Shown here: in pieces, positions 27,292 through 35,830 of the stretch
How positions within the stretch are numbered: position 1 is the stretch's first letter
How the letters are laid out: every line of letters begins with the position of its first letter
From: JABMRP01 sp964444795
GTDB lineage: Bacteria; Planctomycetota; Planctomycetia; Pirellulales; Thermoguttaceae
Direction: 5' to 3'
Length of the DNA stretch: 63,512 bases
Assembly: GCA_964444795.1 (NCBI GenBank)
Contig: CAYUIQ010000014.1
Location: forward strand, 1 to 63,512
Made by a program: the position numbers and the translations under genes
Notes under the pieces: generated by a model
Database searches by the model: none
Seen by the model: only the letters and a program-made list of their open reading frames with translations
Told to the model about the DNA's origin: nothing

Positions 27292-27498
27292 CTACTCCGA
27301 GTCGTCTCCCGTCGATTCTCCCGTCGCGAACGCCTTCTGGATACAACTGATTCCCAGGGCGAATCCGAGGAGCATGAACGAGATGCCGGGTATGCTCGGG
27401 CCGTGGCCTCCGAGGAGCCCCATCGCCTGCAAGCCTTGAGCAAATCCGTAAGCCAGGCAAAGGATGCCCAGTATGATCCACACGGGTTTCATTAGCAT
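27292..27498 (-). CDS. Small two-helix membrane protein
   Basis: Predicted 68-residue hydrophobic protein. The start at 27498 follows GAAGGGAG. Two membrane segments are visible: VWIILGILCLAYGFAQGL and ISFMLLGFALGISCI, with a short Gly-rich loop and a charged tail. No family is recognised. It lies 24 bases downstream of another small membrane protein gene in the same direction. Confidence 0.6.
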   Translation of the reverse strand: MLMKPVWIILGILCLAYGFAQGLQAMGLLGGHGPSIPGISFMLLGFALGISCIQKAFATGESTGDDSE

Positions 27499-27522
27499 GG
27501 TCTCCCTTCTTCGTCGCATCGG

Positions 27523-27927
27523 CTAATCGCCGCCGCCTTGGTCATACGCTTGACGCTCGAACGGGTTGTCGCGATACGGTCGCCGACCGGAAATCCAAAG
27601 CACCAGCGACGAGAGCAGATAGGCGGGCCCCATCAGCGGCCCCCAACGCTCGAATTGCCGCACATGGATCGTCTCGTGATCGCGCGAGATGTCCAACGAC
27701 GCGTCGGTCTGACCGAGAATTGTATGGCCCAGAGTGAATGCCAGGGCGAATTGTCCGCCCAGCAGCCTCTTGATCAACCACGTTGTGCTGCCACCATAAA
27801 ACTCGATCGCCCGGCCACGAAAGCGAGCGCGGCCGCCCGTGCAGAGGCCGACGCCGCCCAAGAGCAGGCCGAGGAGCGTGTAGGGGGATGGCCAGAGGAT
27901 TCGGAGGGTTTGTAGTAGCGCGCGCAT
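27523..27927 (-). CDS. Small membrane protein with HExxH motif
   Basis: Predicted 134-residue protein beginning MRALLQTLRILWPSPYTLLG. It has an N-terminal hydrophobic segment, a middle amphipathic part, then HETIH (HExxH) in DHETIHVRQFERWG, a second membrane segment (AYLLSSLVLWISG) and a C-terminal NPFERQAY that could give a third ligand. The order of HExxH, membrane segment and NPFE looks like a minimal membrane metallopeptidase, but no named family is certain. No strong ribosome binding site is seen. Confidence 0.65.
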   Translation of the reverse strand: MRALLQTLRILWPSPYTLLGLLLGGVGLCTGGRARFRGRAIEFYGGSTTWLIKRLLGGQFALAFTLGHTILGQTDASLDISRDHETIHVRQFERWGPLMGPAYLLSSLVLWISGRRPYRDNPFERQAYDQGGGD

Positions 27928-27937
27928 GGGTTGACGG

Positions 27938-28405
27938 TTAGTGTGATGCCTCATTCTTTCCCAGAACGTCATCGACGGTTTTTCGCAATCGGCCATCCAC
28001 TTCAAAGCCGCCACAGACGCATTCCACTCGATCAAGCATCTCATCGAAGGTGGTTGCCGAGCGAAGTAGCTTGAGCACCTCATCGGCTCCGAACCATTGT
28101 TGGATCCCGTCGTCGTCCCACTCCAAACCCTTCTGGACCTCCGCCACGATCTCCGGAAGAGAAGTCTCTCCGGCAATTCGCCATTCGACCTCTATTTCCG
28201 CCAAGGGGTTGTAGACCGTGTGGGCAAGGAGACGCTGTAGTATCGAAAACTTGGGGACATGGTTCGGTACGGCTTCGTACCAGTGCTTCTCATCAAAGGC
28301 CCGGCATTGCGCCCAAGTCGCCTGGATTGCAGCCAGACGGTTTGGCCGGAAAGGCCGTAGCTCTTTTGCGACGTACGGTACGCCAAAATCGGTGACGATG
28401 TACAT
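27938..28405 (-). CDS. Orphan small protein downstream of a dispersed repeat
   Basis: Predicted 155-residue cytoplasmic protein starting MYIVTDFGVPYVAKELRPF. It is acidic and looks alpha-helical, with no export signal. No catalytic motif is seen. It resembles in size and composition the small immunity-like proteins found next to polymorphic toxins, but this is only an impression. It begins just downstream (leftward) of a repeat at 28441-28529, and a second orphan gene (44870-45496) has a related repeat in the same position. No Shine-Dalgarno sequence is visible, so the start is uncertain. Confidence 0.5.
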   Translation of the reverse strand: MYIVTDFGVPYVAKELRPFRPNRLAAIQATWAQCRAFDEKHWYEAVPNHVPKFSILQRLLAHTVYNPLAEIEVEWRIAGETSLPEIVAEVQKGLEWDDDGIQQWFGADEVLKLLRSATTFDEMLDRVECVCGGFEVDGRLRKTVDDVLGKNEASH

Positions 28406-28440
28406 TCTAGCCCAGTTGATGTGCAGTAGGATGCCATGTG

Positions 28441-28529
28441 GAACGCCTTCGGCGTTCGTTTCGTCGTGGTCTTCCAACCCAGGGTGCGCTTCGCGACCCT
28501 GGGCTTTGTTGTGCGACTCCGTTGGAGTC
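28441..28529. repeat. Composite palindromic repeat (CCCAGGGTGCGC family), copy A
   Basis: Three palindromes lie in a row: GAACGCCTTCGGCGTTC (28441-28457), CCCAGGGT and ACCCTGGG arms (28478-28503), and GACTCCGTTGGAGTC (28515-28529). The same modules occur in inverted order at 45592-45684 and again at 45708-45794. Confidence 0.85.
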
Positions 28530-28563
28530 AACGCGTATGAGGATTGTAGGTTCTTTCCTGGGG

Positions 28564-29817
28564 TCACGACAACACCAACTCCTTCGTCCCCGGATCGAAC
28601 TTCACGACCTTGTTCTCCCGATGGCCGATGATGCCCATGCTCAAGGGGGCTTGTACGCGGACGGCCGCGGAGATCGGGCTGAAGGGTTGCTCGCGGGTTT
28701 TGACGCAGTCGAGCAGGTTCTTCCAGAGCTTGGCCGTGTCGCCCATGCCGTTCCACTTGAGGCGGATGTCGTCCGTCTCCTTGTTCGTCTTGGGGTCGAT
28801 CGGCACGATGCGGATGCCGTCACCCGTCAAGATAATAATCCCGTTGGTGCCGCGAATCTTCGTCTCGATGCCCGTGTAGTTGGAAAGCGAGTTCATCATC
28901 ACCACGCTCGGGCCGTCCTTGTAGTCGGCGATGATGTTGCACTGGTCGGGCACCTCGCGGTCGTATTGGAAGCAGCCGCCGGCGCCGAACACTCGCTCGG
29001 GGAAGTCGAGCCCCAGCAGACAAAACACGGGCGTAAACGTATGCACCAGCAGATCGGTCGCCGGGCCACCGGCGTAGTCCCAGAAGAGCCGCCATTGGAA
29101 GAATCGGGAAACGCTGAAATCGACCTTCGGCGCGTCGCCCAGGAAGCGGTCCCAATCGAGATCGGGTCCCGGCTTGGCGGTGTGGTCGGGAATGGTCATG
29201 CGTTCACCCCAATCGCCGCGGCGGAAGTATCCCAACTGGGCATGCACGGGCGTGCCGATGATCCCGTCCTTGACCATGGCCGAAACCTTGGCGTAGTTTT
29301 CGTCGGCCATGTACTGGGTGCCGACTTGCACGATCTTACCGTTTTTCGTGGCCGCCGCTTCCAGGTCCTTGGCCAGGGCGAACTGATCCCAATGGGTCAG
29401 CGGCTTCTCGCAATAGACGTCCTTGCCGGCGTTGACCGCGTCGATCGCCTGCGGCGCGTGGTGACGGTCGGGCGTGGCGATGCAGACCAGATCGACGCGG
29501 GGATCCGCCAGCAGTTCCTCGTGCGCCCGATACATCTTCGCTCCGCCGGTCTTCTTCGACGCCGCCTCCAGCCGCGGCTGATAGACATCGCAGACGGCCA
29601 CCGGCTCGGTGAGGCCCTGCTTCTGGAATCCGTTGACGATATTGATATGCGCCTGGCAACGACCGCCGACGCCGATAAACCCGACGCCAAGCCGCTCGTT
29701 GGCCCCTTTGGCCTCCTGAGCCATGATCGTCAGATTCGAGCCGATGGCGGCCGCACCGGCAGCGCCGGCCAAACCGGTCCGAAGAAAGTCGCGTCGATTG
29801 GTTTTTTCGTGAGTCAT
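28564..29817 (-). CDS. Tat-exported Gfo/Idh/MocA family oxidoreductase
   Basis: Predicted 417-residue NAD(P)-dependent oxidoreductase. The start at 29817 follows GGGAG. The twin-arginine signal is TNRRDFLRTGLAGAAGAAA. The Rossmann motif is VGFIGVGGRCQAH, then ATPDRHHAPQAI and the EKP motif in VYCEKPLTH. The second domain has FFQWRLFWDYAGGPATDLLVH. It belongs to the abundant planctomycete group of exported dehydrogenases whose natural substrates are mostly unknown. It is divergent from the haem-propeller gene at 29957, with 139 bases between starts. Confidence 0.93.
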   Translation of the reverse strand: MTHEKTNRRDFLRTGLAGAAGAAAIGSNLTIMAQEAKGANERLGVGFIGVGGRCQAHINIVNGFQKQGLTEPVAVCDVYQPRLEAASKKTGGAKMYRAHEELLADPRVDLVCIATPDRHHAPQAIDAVNAGKDVYCEKPLTHWDQFALAKDLEAAATKNGKIVQVGTQYMADENYAKVSAMVKDGIIGTPVHAQLGYFRRGDWGERMTIPDHTAKPGPDLDWDRFLGDAPKVDFSVSRFFQWRLFWDYAGGPATDLLVHTFTPVFCLLGLDFPERVFGAGGCFQYDREVPDQCNIIADYKDGPSVVMMNSLSNYTGIETKIRGTNGIIILTGDGIRIVPIDPKTNKETDDIRLKWNGMGDTAKLWKNLLDCVKTREQPFSPISAAVRVQAPLSMGIIGHRENKVVKFDPGTKELVLS

Positions 29818-29956
29818 TGGATATTCTCCCGAGTTGGTGAGTGGTGTAACGCGCCAGACTACCACGTCTCGTTGCGGAATTCCAGCGATGCGAGTAAGAT
29901 GACGACAAACGCGAACACCGTTCTCGCTGGATTACCGAGAGGGAGTGCAAAGGATC

Positions 29957-32470
29957 ATGCGAATCACGTCAAGGGGACTCCTTGCGGTGACCCTGGCCGT
30001 CGGCACTTGTCACGCCGGCGCCGTCGAGAACGTCGCGCCCGGGCGGACGACCGCGACCGCCGTGTCACTCGACCTGGATGCCGAAGCGGAGTTTCAATTC
30101 GAGCAACTGCGGCGACAGATCGAATTGCGCGAAAAACTCTTCCCCGGGCGGGTGCAAGAGACCGTCTTTCGCACCGATTCGCTGATTCTCGCCACCGATC
30201 GCGACCCGGCCGATGTGGTCGTGCGGCGGACGGGAGCACTGCTGGAGGATCTCTCCCGGCGGGCCGAAGGTGTCGACTTCACCGCCGAGCAGCAAGTGTT
30301 GGACCAACTCCGCCAGCAGGTTCGGGCTGTTCCGATTACCGACGTCAAGGCACGCAAAGAGCTTCACCGGGCGACCTTCAGGTTGCGCCGGCGGATCAGT
30401 TTCAAGAACCCGCTGTTGAACTTCGATAAGATCCTCTTCGTCAAGCGCGAGATCAACGGGCGGACCTGGCCCGAGGGAACGCACATGTGCGACCAGTACT
30501 TTGGGTTCCACGCCAAACCGGGCGGCGGTGTGTTTGTGCTGGAGGGAGCTTTCTCTGAATCACCGAAACTTCGCGACCTGACTGGGCGCAATGTTTGCAC
30601 CGACGGCCGGCTCGAAGGAAAGGTGCTGCAGGGCGGGTTCCTCGCGCCCGAGTTAAGCTTCGATGGCCGGGAGATTCTCTTCTGCTTTACCGAGGCCCAA
30701 CGCATCTACCCCCAATGGCCCGCCGGCTGGGAACCGCACTGGTCGCCCGAGTCGACATTCCATCTGTTTCGGATGAACGCCGACGGATCGGACCTGGTGC
30801 AACTGACCGACGGGCCGGTCAACGACCTGCATCCGTGCTTCCTGCCCAACGGACGCGTGGCGTTTATTTCCGAACGTCGCGGCGGGTTCGGCCGGTGTCA
30901 TGGCCGGCCGGTGCCCTGTTTTACGCTCCATTCGATGCGCGCCGACGGCACCGATGTCACCATGCTGTCGCCCCACGAGACCAACGAATGGAACCCGTCG
31001 GTCGACAACCACGGGATGATCGTCTTCACCCGGTGGGATTACGTTGATCGGGGGTTTTCGCAGGCTCATCATCCGTGGATCTGCTATCCCGACGGCCGCG
31101 ATCCCCGGGCGATCCACGGCAATTGGTCGCTGCAGATGGGCTCCCGGCCACACATGGAGCAACACGTTCGCGCGATCCCCGGCAGCGGCAAACTGGTGGC
31201 CACCGCCTGCGGCCATCACACGCAGGTGTACGGTTCGCTGGTGCTGATCGATCCGCGCCGCAAAGACGATGGCCGGATGTCGATGATTCGCCGCCTGACG
31301 CCCGAGCAGTGGTTTCCCGAGTCGGAGTACGGCATTTACCAGGGCGAGGGGATGTTTTCCACCGCCTGGCCGCTCAGCGAGGACTATTACTTGTGTGCCT
31401 ACTACAGCGGAGCGCACGACGGATTGCGTCCGACGAAACACGACCACTACAACTACGGTGTTTATCTGATCGATTCGTTTGGCAACCGTGAGTTGCTCTA
31501 CCGCGATGCGAGCTTCTCCTGTCACAAACCGATCCCCTTGCGGCCGCGCACCCGGCCGCCGGTCATTCCGCACGGAACGCTTGTCGGCCGGCCGGACCTG
31601 GACCGCGGTGAAGCGACGACCGCGGCAAGCGAACTTCCGCAAACGGCCACCGCGGCGGTGATGAACGTCTACAACGGTTCGCTGCCGTTTCCCGAGGGCA
31701 CGCGGATCGAGAAGCTGCGAATTGTTCAACTGCTGCCCAAGACGACGCCGGTTGCCAACGTGCCGCGGATCGGTCACGGCAATCAGAAGGGCGCCCGGCG
31801 GGTGTTGGGCACCGTGCCGGTTGAGGCCGACGGGAGCGCGTATTTCGAACTGCCCGTCGGGGTGCCGGTCTACTTTCAGGCGATCGACCAACAAGGTACA
31901 GCCGTGCAATCGATGCGTTCGGCTACGTGGGTGGCACCGGGCGAGAAGCTCGTCTGCAAGGGCTGCCACGAACCTCGCGAGACGACGGCCGGCGCGCCCC
32001 GATTCTACGCAATCGCGCTACGGCGCAAGGCATCGGAGATCGTGCCGGAGGTGTCCGGCTCCAATCCGTTGAGCTTCCCGCTACTGGTGCAGCCGGTGTT
32101 GGATCGCAAGTGTGCGGGCTGCCATGCCGAACGGATTGCCCGAGGTGAGAAGTGCATCGACCTGTCGAGTCGGGGTATCGGTCCCGGTGGCAGCGGCTGG
32201 TACACGTCGTACAACAACCTCCGCCGGTTTGTGTTTTTCTGGGACAACGCCTCTTTCGACGCCCAGCCGCGAACCACGCCGGGTAAGTTCGGCGCCCGGG
32301 CGTCGAAGCTGCATGCATTACTCGAAGCGGGCCATTACGAGACGAAGCTTACGGCCGACGAGCGGCACCGTATCGACCTCTGGCTCGACTGCAACAGTGA
32401 TTTCTACGGTTCGTACGAGAATCTGCGCGAGCAAGAAGAGGGGCAGTGCGTGGAGCCGACGCTGGAGTAA
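29957..32470 (+). CDS. Secreted hydrazine synthase alpha-like propeller with two haem c sites
   Basis: Predicted 837-residue exported protein. The start at 29957 follows AAAGGA; a GTG at 29945 is a weaker alternative. A signal peptide (MRITSRGLLAVTLAVG) precedes a helical region and a PD40-type propeller (FHLFRMNADGSDLVQLTDG, FLPNGRVAFISERRGG, FTRWDYVDRGF). A beta domain (RVLGTVPVEADGSAYFELP) follows. Haem sites are CKGCH and CAGCH near residues 670 and 720. It shares the blocks TRWDY, RPRTRPPV and GTVPVEADGSA with the cytochrome at 2183-6466, so the two are paralogues in this region. The lack of hydrazine synthase partners argues against that specific reaction. Confidence 0.88.
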   Translation: MRITSRGLLAVTLAVGTCHAGAVENVAPGRTTATAVSLDLDAEAEFQFEQLRRQIELREKLFPGRVQETVFRTDSLILATDRDPADVVVRRTGALLEDLSRRAEGVDFTAEQQVLDQLRQQVRAVPITDVKARKELHRATFRLRRRISFKNPLLNFDKILFVKREINGRTWPEGTHMCDQYFGFHAKPGGGVFVLEGAFSESPKLRDLTGRNVCTDGRLEGKVLQGGFLAPELSFDGREILFCFTEAQRIYPQWPAGWEPHWSPESTFHLFRMNADGSDLVQLTDGPVNDLHPCFLPNGRVAFISERRGGFGRCHGRPVPCFTLHSMRADGTDVTMLSPHETNEWNPSVDNHGMIVFTRWDYVDRGFSQAHHPWICYPDGRDPRAIHGNWSLQMGSRPHMEQHVRAIPGSGKLVATACGHHTQVYGSLVLIDPRRKDDGRMSMIRRLTPEQWFPESEYGIYQGEGMFSTAWPLSEDYYLCAYYSGAHDGLRPTKHDHYNYGVYLIDSFGNRELLYRDASFSCHKPIPLRPRTRPPVIPHGTLVGRPDLDRGEATTAASELPQTATAAVMNVYNGSLPFPEGTRIEKLRIVQLLPKTTPVANVPRIGHGNQKGARRVLGTVPVEADGSAYFELPVGVPVYFQAIDQQGTAVQSMRSATWVAPGEKLVCKGCHEPRETTAGAPRFYAIALRRKASEIVPEVSGSNPLSFPLLVQPVLDRKCAGCHAERIARGEKCIDLSSRGIGPGGSGWYTSYNNLRRFVFFWDNASFDAQPRTTPGKFGARASKLHALLEAGHYETKLTADERHRIDLWLDCNSDFYGSYENLREQEEGQCVEPTLE

Positions 32471-32481
32471 GGTACGAGGCT

Positions 32482-33147
32482 CTAAACGTCCCACTGCTTC
32501 GGATCGAGCGAGTTGAAACCGGAGATGGTCGTCTCCGGCTTGCCTTTGAGTTGATAGTAGGTGCTCTTGTAGATGTTCCAGTGGCAGAGGTCGATGGGGG
32601 TCACTTCCGAGGCGTTGACCGGGCCGACCGTGCCGGCCGCTTCCAGACCGGCGGCCACGAGTTCCGAACAGAAGAACTTGCTGAAGTCCTCGCTGTTGTA
32701 AGTGGGACCGTGCATTCCGAAGGGAAGCTTATCCAGCGCATCCAGCGCCGACTTGATCGCCTGCGGCATGTCGTAGGCCTTCCGCTGGCGAGCCTGAAGG
32801 AAGAGGAAGTTGTAGAACGCTACCGAATCGAATCGGTCTTTGCGGAGTTTCTTCCTCAAGGGCAACCACCAGAGTTCCCCTTCGTACTGGTCGTACCGAT
32901 CACTGAATCGGGAGATTTGCACTCCGTTGAAGCCGTTGAGCGAAGTGGATTCGATGATCTGGTTGAAGAAATGCTCCTCCTGGTCGTCCCGCACCTGGGT
33001 TTGGAGAATCACTCCCACATGCGAAACGCCGGAACGCGTGGCGAACTTGATGATCTCCGAAAAGTGCCCCTTACCACCAAACGCGATCACGTCGCCCGGC
33101 TTCATCTGCGGCCGGGCCTTCTGATAGGTAATCGTTTCCATGGACAT
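32482..33147 (-). CDS. YiiX/C92-like permuted papain-fold hydrolase
   Basis: Predicted 221-residue protein; the start at 33147 follows GGAG. The N-terminal GDVIAFGGKGHFSEIIKF with VSHVGVIL and a later FFCSELVAAGLEAAG match the circularly permuted NlpC/P60-like (YiiX/YaeF) arrangement, in which His is N-terminal to the catalytic Cys. The likely pair is the His in SHVGV and the Cys in FCSEL. There is no signal peptide, so it is probably cytoplasmic. The family cleaves amide or ester bonds in lipids or peptides; the substrate is unknown. Confidence 0.75.
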   Translation of the reverse strand: MSMETITYQKARPQMKPGDVIAFGGKGHFSEIIKFATRSGVSHVGVILQTQVRDDQEEHFFNQIIESTSLNGFNGVQISRFSDRYDQYEGELWWLPLRKKLRKDRFDSVAFYNFLFLQARQRKAYDMPQAIKSALDALDKLPFGMHGPTYNSEDFSKFFCSELVAAGLEAAGTVGPVNASEVTPIDLCHWNIYKSTYYQLKGKPETTISGFNSLDPKQWDV

Positions 33148-33215
33148 GACATTCTCCAGTTCTTGAATTCTCCCATGCTTCAAGGGCCAATCGACTGAGG
33201 GGATTGTATCCGACC

Positions 33216-33239
33216 GGGGTGACAGCTAGCTGTCACCCC
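33216..33239. repeat. Perfect 24-bp palindrome
   Basis: GGGGTGACAGCTAGCTGTCA continues with CCCC to form a perfect 24-bp dyad without a loop. It lies just upstream of the C92-like gene and could be an operator or a dispersed repeat. Confidence 0.85.
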
Positions 33240-33362
33240 CGGAGCGGCTCCTTTGGAGAACCCCGGCGTCCTCGGAGCGTCTGTCGGGGGGGGCCGACGC
33301 TGGAGAAAGCCAGGCGGTGGGATGCGACTGGGCCCACGGTCTGGCGACCGCAGCTACAAACG

Positions 33363-33387
33363 CCGGGCAAAAGTGCCGGGGCTAAAC
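33363..33387. repeat. Single arm of the GTTTAGCCCCGGCAC repeat family
   Basis: This 25-base segment matches the right arm at 17098-17122 with one substitution. It lies just downstream of the hydrolase stop. The rest of 33240-33399 holds no recognisable gene. Confidence 0.85.
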
Positions 33388-33399
33388 GGAAACGTCCCC

Positions 33400-35373
33400 C
33401 TACTCGTTCACCAGCAAATGCACGACGCGGCATGCATTCCCGCGGCTGCCCGGGTTCTGCTCATCGGCGATGCGGACGGTCAGCGTGTGGGCCTTTCCGT
33501 CGAGTTCGTCGGCCAGGACGTATGCCCAGGGAATGTGCAGACCGCGGCTCCAGTGAGTGAATAGGTCCCGCTTCCGCCAGGGGCCGTCGTCGATGCGGTG
33601 TTCGATCACGCCCGCGTCGGGTCCTGCCGCCACGAACAGACCGACCGCGCGGCCTTCGAACTGCAGCTCAAACTGATCGCCTGGCTTCGCGCCGACCAAC
33701 ATGGGGACATTGGCAAACCCGGGCCGCGTACCGCCGCCGGCGGGCTTTCGGGGGTCGCAGTTTTCCGCGATCGTGAAACCGTCAGTCGCCGAAGCTTCGC
33801 CGAGGGCAACCAACTTCGCCGCGTCGTAACTCATCGGATCCAGCGGCCGCTCGGGCAGCGCGTGTGCGGTGGGTTGTGCATCGGCCGAGAGCGGTTTCGA
33901 CCACGCGGCGGCCAACATGCGGCGGATCGTTGCCGCGTAGAGCCGCTGACCGTAGGGCGCGGGGTGAAGGCCCCGAAAGTCGCCGGCCCATGTAAACTGC
34001 CCGGCGTCGATCCGTTCGGTCACTTCCCGGGCCAAGTGGATCGTCGGCACGTCGCAATGTGCCGCGGCCGCTTCGTGCTGCTCGACGACCACCGGCGTCC
34101 GGCCGGCTCGATAGTTTTCCATCTTCGACGGGTCGACAAAGTGCATGACGACCATGTCGAGCTTCGGGTTGACCGTGCGTGCGTGGCGCAGGATACCTTC
34201 CATGCCGCGCGTCATTTGCGTCGGGCTACGGCCGTTGGACGAATCGTTAACCGCCGCCTCTTCGAACAAGAGATCGACTTGCCCCCGGCCGAACACGTCG
34301 CGCATCAGCCGAAACGCGCCGGGCACCGAGCCGGTCGAAGGGATCCCGGCGTTGACGAAGTCGAACTTCGTGTCGGGAAAACGCCGCTGCAAATACTCGC
34401 AGGTCATGTCGCGCCAACCGGACATCGTCGTGATCGATCCGCCAAGAAACACCACGCGGCCGACGTTGTCACGCTCGAACCGGATGCGGCAGTTGTCGAG
34501 GCTTCCGCGGAGGACGAAGTAGTCGATCTCGCCAGGTAGTACCGAGGCGTGCCGTTCGATGAAATCGGCCACGCGCAGCGGATCAGGGTGCGGGAAGTGG
34601 TGCCCGTTGGATTGGGCGGACCCCCGGGCCACCTCGATCAGGTCGATGGTTCCGCCCTGTTGCCGGTAACGCTCAGCCAGCACCAGCGTGTTTTCCTTTG
34701 GCGGCACGACGCGGTCGGTATGGCTGATGATGTGTAACAGGGGCACGTTCGCCGCAGCCAGCGGTTCGGTCGTGTCGATCGGATTGCTCCTGTAGGCCAG
34801 CGCCTGTTCGTGGGTGAAATCGTATTCCCCCAGCAATCGCTGCCAGGTGGGCTGATGTCCGATGCCCTCCCCCTGCCCTAGCGGCCACGACTTGATATCG
34901 CACACCGGCACATCGGCGTAGATGCAGGCGACCCGCTCTGGATGCCGGCTTGTCCAACCGTAAACGAACAGCCCGCCGCGGCTGACGCCTTCCAACGCCG
35001 GCCGCGCCGCCAGACCGTATTCTTCGGTCAACGTTTTGTAAAACACGTCCCAATGGGCCATCGCCCGGGGACTGCCGAACATGCCGTCGGTATGGATGTA
35101 GGCGATATGGAATCCGCGGGCGAGCAGTTCGAGGTCGGCCTCGGGGTGATAGTCGGGAAACCGAGCCCGCCACACCCAGGGTTGCCCCGGGGCGACCGAC
35201 TTGGGCACGACCACGCGACAGGGACGCTCGTCGACGGTGAAGTCGAATCGAGCGTATTCGTGCCATGTGGATTGCGTGCCAGGCCATTCGGCCGCGACGA
35301 TCGAAGCGGTGGACGCGAGCCACAGGATCAGGACGAACCATCGCCAGGGAAGAGCGGATCGTGAGACGGTCAT
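33400..35373 (-). CDS. Secreted fusion of alpha/beta hydrolase and SGNH hydrolase
   Basis: Predicted 657-residue exported two-enzyme protein. The start at 35373 gives a signal peptide (MTVSRSALPWRWFVLILWLA). Domain one (about 35-280) is an alpha/beta hydrolase with nucleophile S131 in GVSRGG and plausible D220 (SHTDRVV) and H259 (NGHHFPHP). Domain two (about 295-490) is SGNH/GDSL-like: S313 in GGSIT, GIPSTGS, AAVND and a catalytic DFRGLHP block. The last about 150 residues look like a beta-sandwich carbohydrate-binding domain. Together this fits a de-esterifying enzyme for complex polysaccharides. A short inverted copy of part of this gene appears beside the assembly gap at 35768. Confidence 0.85.
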   Translation of the reverse strand: MTVSRSALPWRWFVLILWLASTASIVAAEWPGTQSTWHEYARFDFTVDERPCRVVVPKSVAPGQPWVWRARFPDYHPEADLELLARGFHIAYIHTDGMFGSPRAMAHWDVFYKTLTEEYGLAARPALEGVSRGGLFVYGWTSRHPERVACIYADVPVCDIKSWPLGQGEGIGHQPTWQRLLGEYDFTHEQALAYRSNPIDTTEPLAAANVPLLHIISHTDRVVPPKENTLVLAERYRQQGGTIDLIEVARGSAQSNGHHFPHPDPLRVADFIERHASVLPGEIDYFVLRGSLDNCRIRFERDNVGRVVFLGGSITTMSGWRDMTCEYLQRRFPDTKFDFVNAGIPSTGSVPGAFRLMRDVFGRGQVDLLFEEAAVNDSSNGRSPTQMTRGMEGILRHARTVNPKLDMVVMHFVDPSKMENYRAGRTPVVVEQHEAAAAHCDVPTIHLAREVTERIDAGQFTWAGDFRGLHPAPYGQRLYAATIRRMLAAAWSKPLSADAQPTAHALPERPLDPMSYDAAKLVALGEASATDGFTIAENCDPRKPAGGGTRPGFANVPMLVGAKPGDQFELQFEGRAVGLFVAAGPDAGVIEHRIDDGPWRKRDLFTHWSRGLHIPWAYVLADELDGKAHTLTVRIADEQNPGSRGNACRVVHLLVNE

Positions 35374-35407
35374 GGAAGTTCCTTTGGCTTGTGGGTCCGG
35401 ATGCCTC

Positions 35408-35431
35408 GTTCCCACGCGGAAGCGTGGGAAC
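35408..35431. repeat. Hairpin GTTCCCACGC-GGAA-GCGTGGGAAC
   Basis: A 10-bp perfect stem with a GGAA tetraloop lies between the hydrolase start and the end of the upstream protease gene. Without a T-run it is either a weak terminator or a dispersed palindrome. Confidence 0.8.
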
Positions 35432-35455
35432 AAGGTGTGGTTTATCGGCCGCCCC

Positions 35456-35767
35456 TTAATTCGAGGGACCGCCAAGCCGGTTTGGGTAACTGCCGCGGTT
35501 GAGCAATCGCACGAACCCCCGGTCCGCCGCGCTGAGTTGGTCCAGCGCGACGGAGGTGTCTTGGCCGTCGGCCTTCAAGAGGCGCACTTTACCTTCGGCC
35601 AGACCGCCGTATCGGGCGTCGATACGATGCGTGCCGGAGGCGTCGATCCACTGACGTCGCAGCAATCCGTCGGCGGCCTGTCGGCTGGCACCAGCCAGGA
35701 GGAACGCGGCCACGTCGTCGGCCGGTATGGCGAAGCCGGTGCCTTCGATCCGCGCCTTGGCCACAAC
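35456..35767 (-). CDS. C-terminal piece of trypsin-like protease with SHD1-like domain
   Basis: About 104 codons read out of the gap to a stop at 35456. The first residues (VVAKARIEGTGFAIPADDVAAFL) are what follows the catalytic serine in HtrA-like proteases. A segment with the look of an SHD1 domain then follows (WIDASGTHRIDARY, GKVRLLKADGQ, VALDQLSAADRGFV). It is therefore most likely the true 3' end of the large gene that begins at 40194, separated from it by the assembly gap and now in another frame because the number of Ns is arbitrary. Confidence 0.75.
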   Translation of the reverse strand, partial: VVAKARIEGTGFAIPADDVAAFLLAGASRQAADGLLRRQWIDASGTHRIDARYGGLAEGKVRLLKADGQDTSVALDQLSAADRGFVRLLNRGSYPNRLGGPSN

Positions 35768-35777
35768 NNNNNNNNNN
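35768..35777. other. Assembly gap (10 N)
   Basis: Ten consecutive undetermined bases. The gap falls inside the large propeller-protease gene, and its true length is unknown. Confidence 0.99.
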
Positions 35778-35830
35778 GAGTCCATATCGCCTACATCCCC
35801 ACCGACGGCATGTTCGGCAGTCCCCGGGCG
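35778..35830. other. Probably misassembled contig end
   Basis: Positions 35781-35830 match the reverse complement of about 35062-35111 within the alpha/beta-SGNH hydrolase gene at about 48 of 50 bases. It begins right after the gap and joins the protease gene at a short shared GCCCGGGG. It encodes nothing sensible in the protease frame (LPNMPSVGM), so it is best read as a chimeric end. Confidence 0.75.

Noticed and set aside
28438..30429. 663-codon rightward frame opposite an oxidoreductase
   Set aside because: It crosses the divergent start region and is antisense to a gene with Tat signal and EKP motif.
29957..32470. True hydrazine synthase and an anammox lifestyle
   Set aside because: Only an alpha-like propeller is present, with no beta/gamma subunits or hydrazine dehydrogenase, and the context is glycan catabolism.
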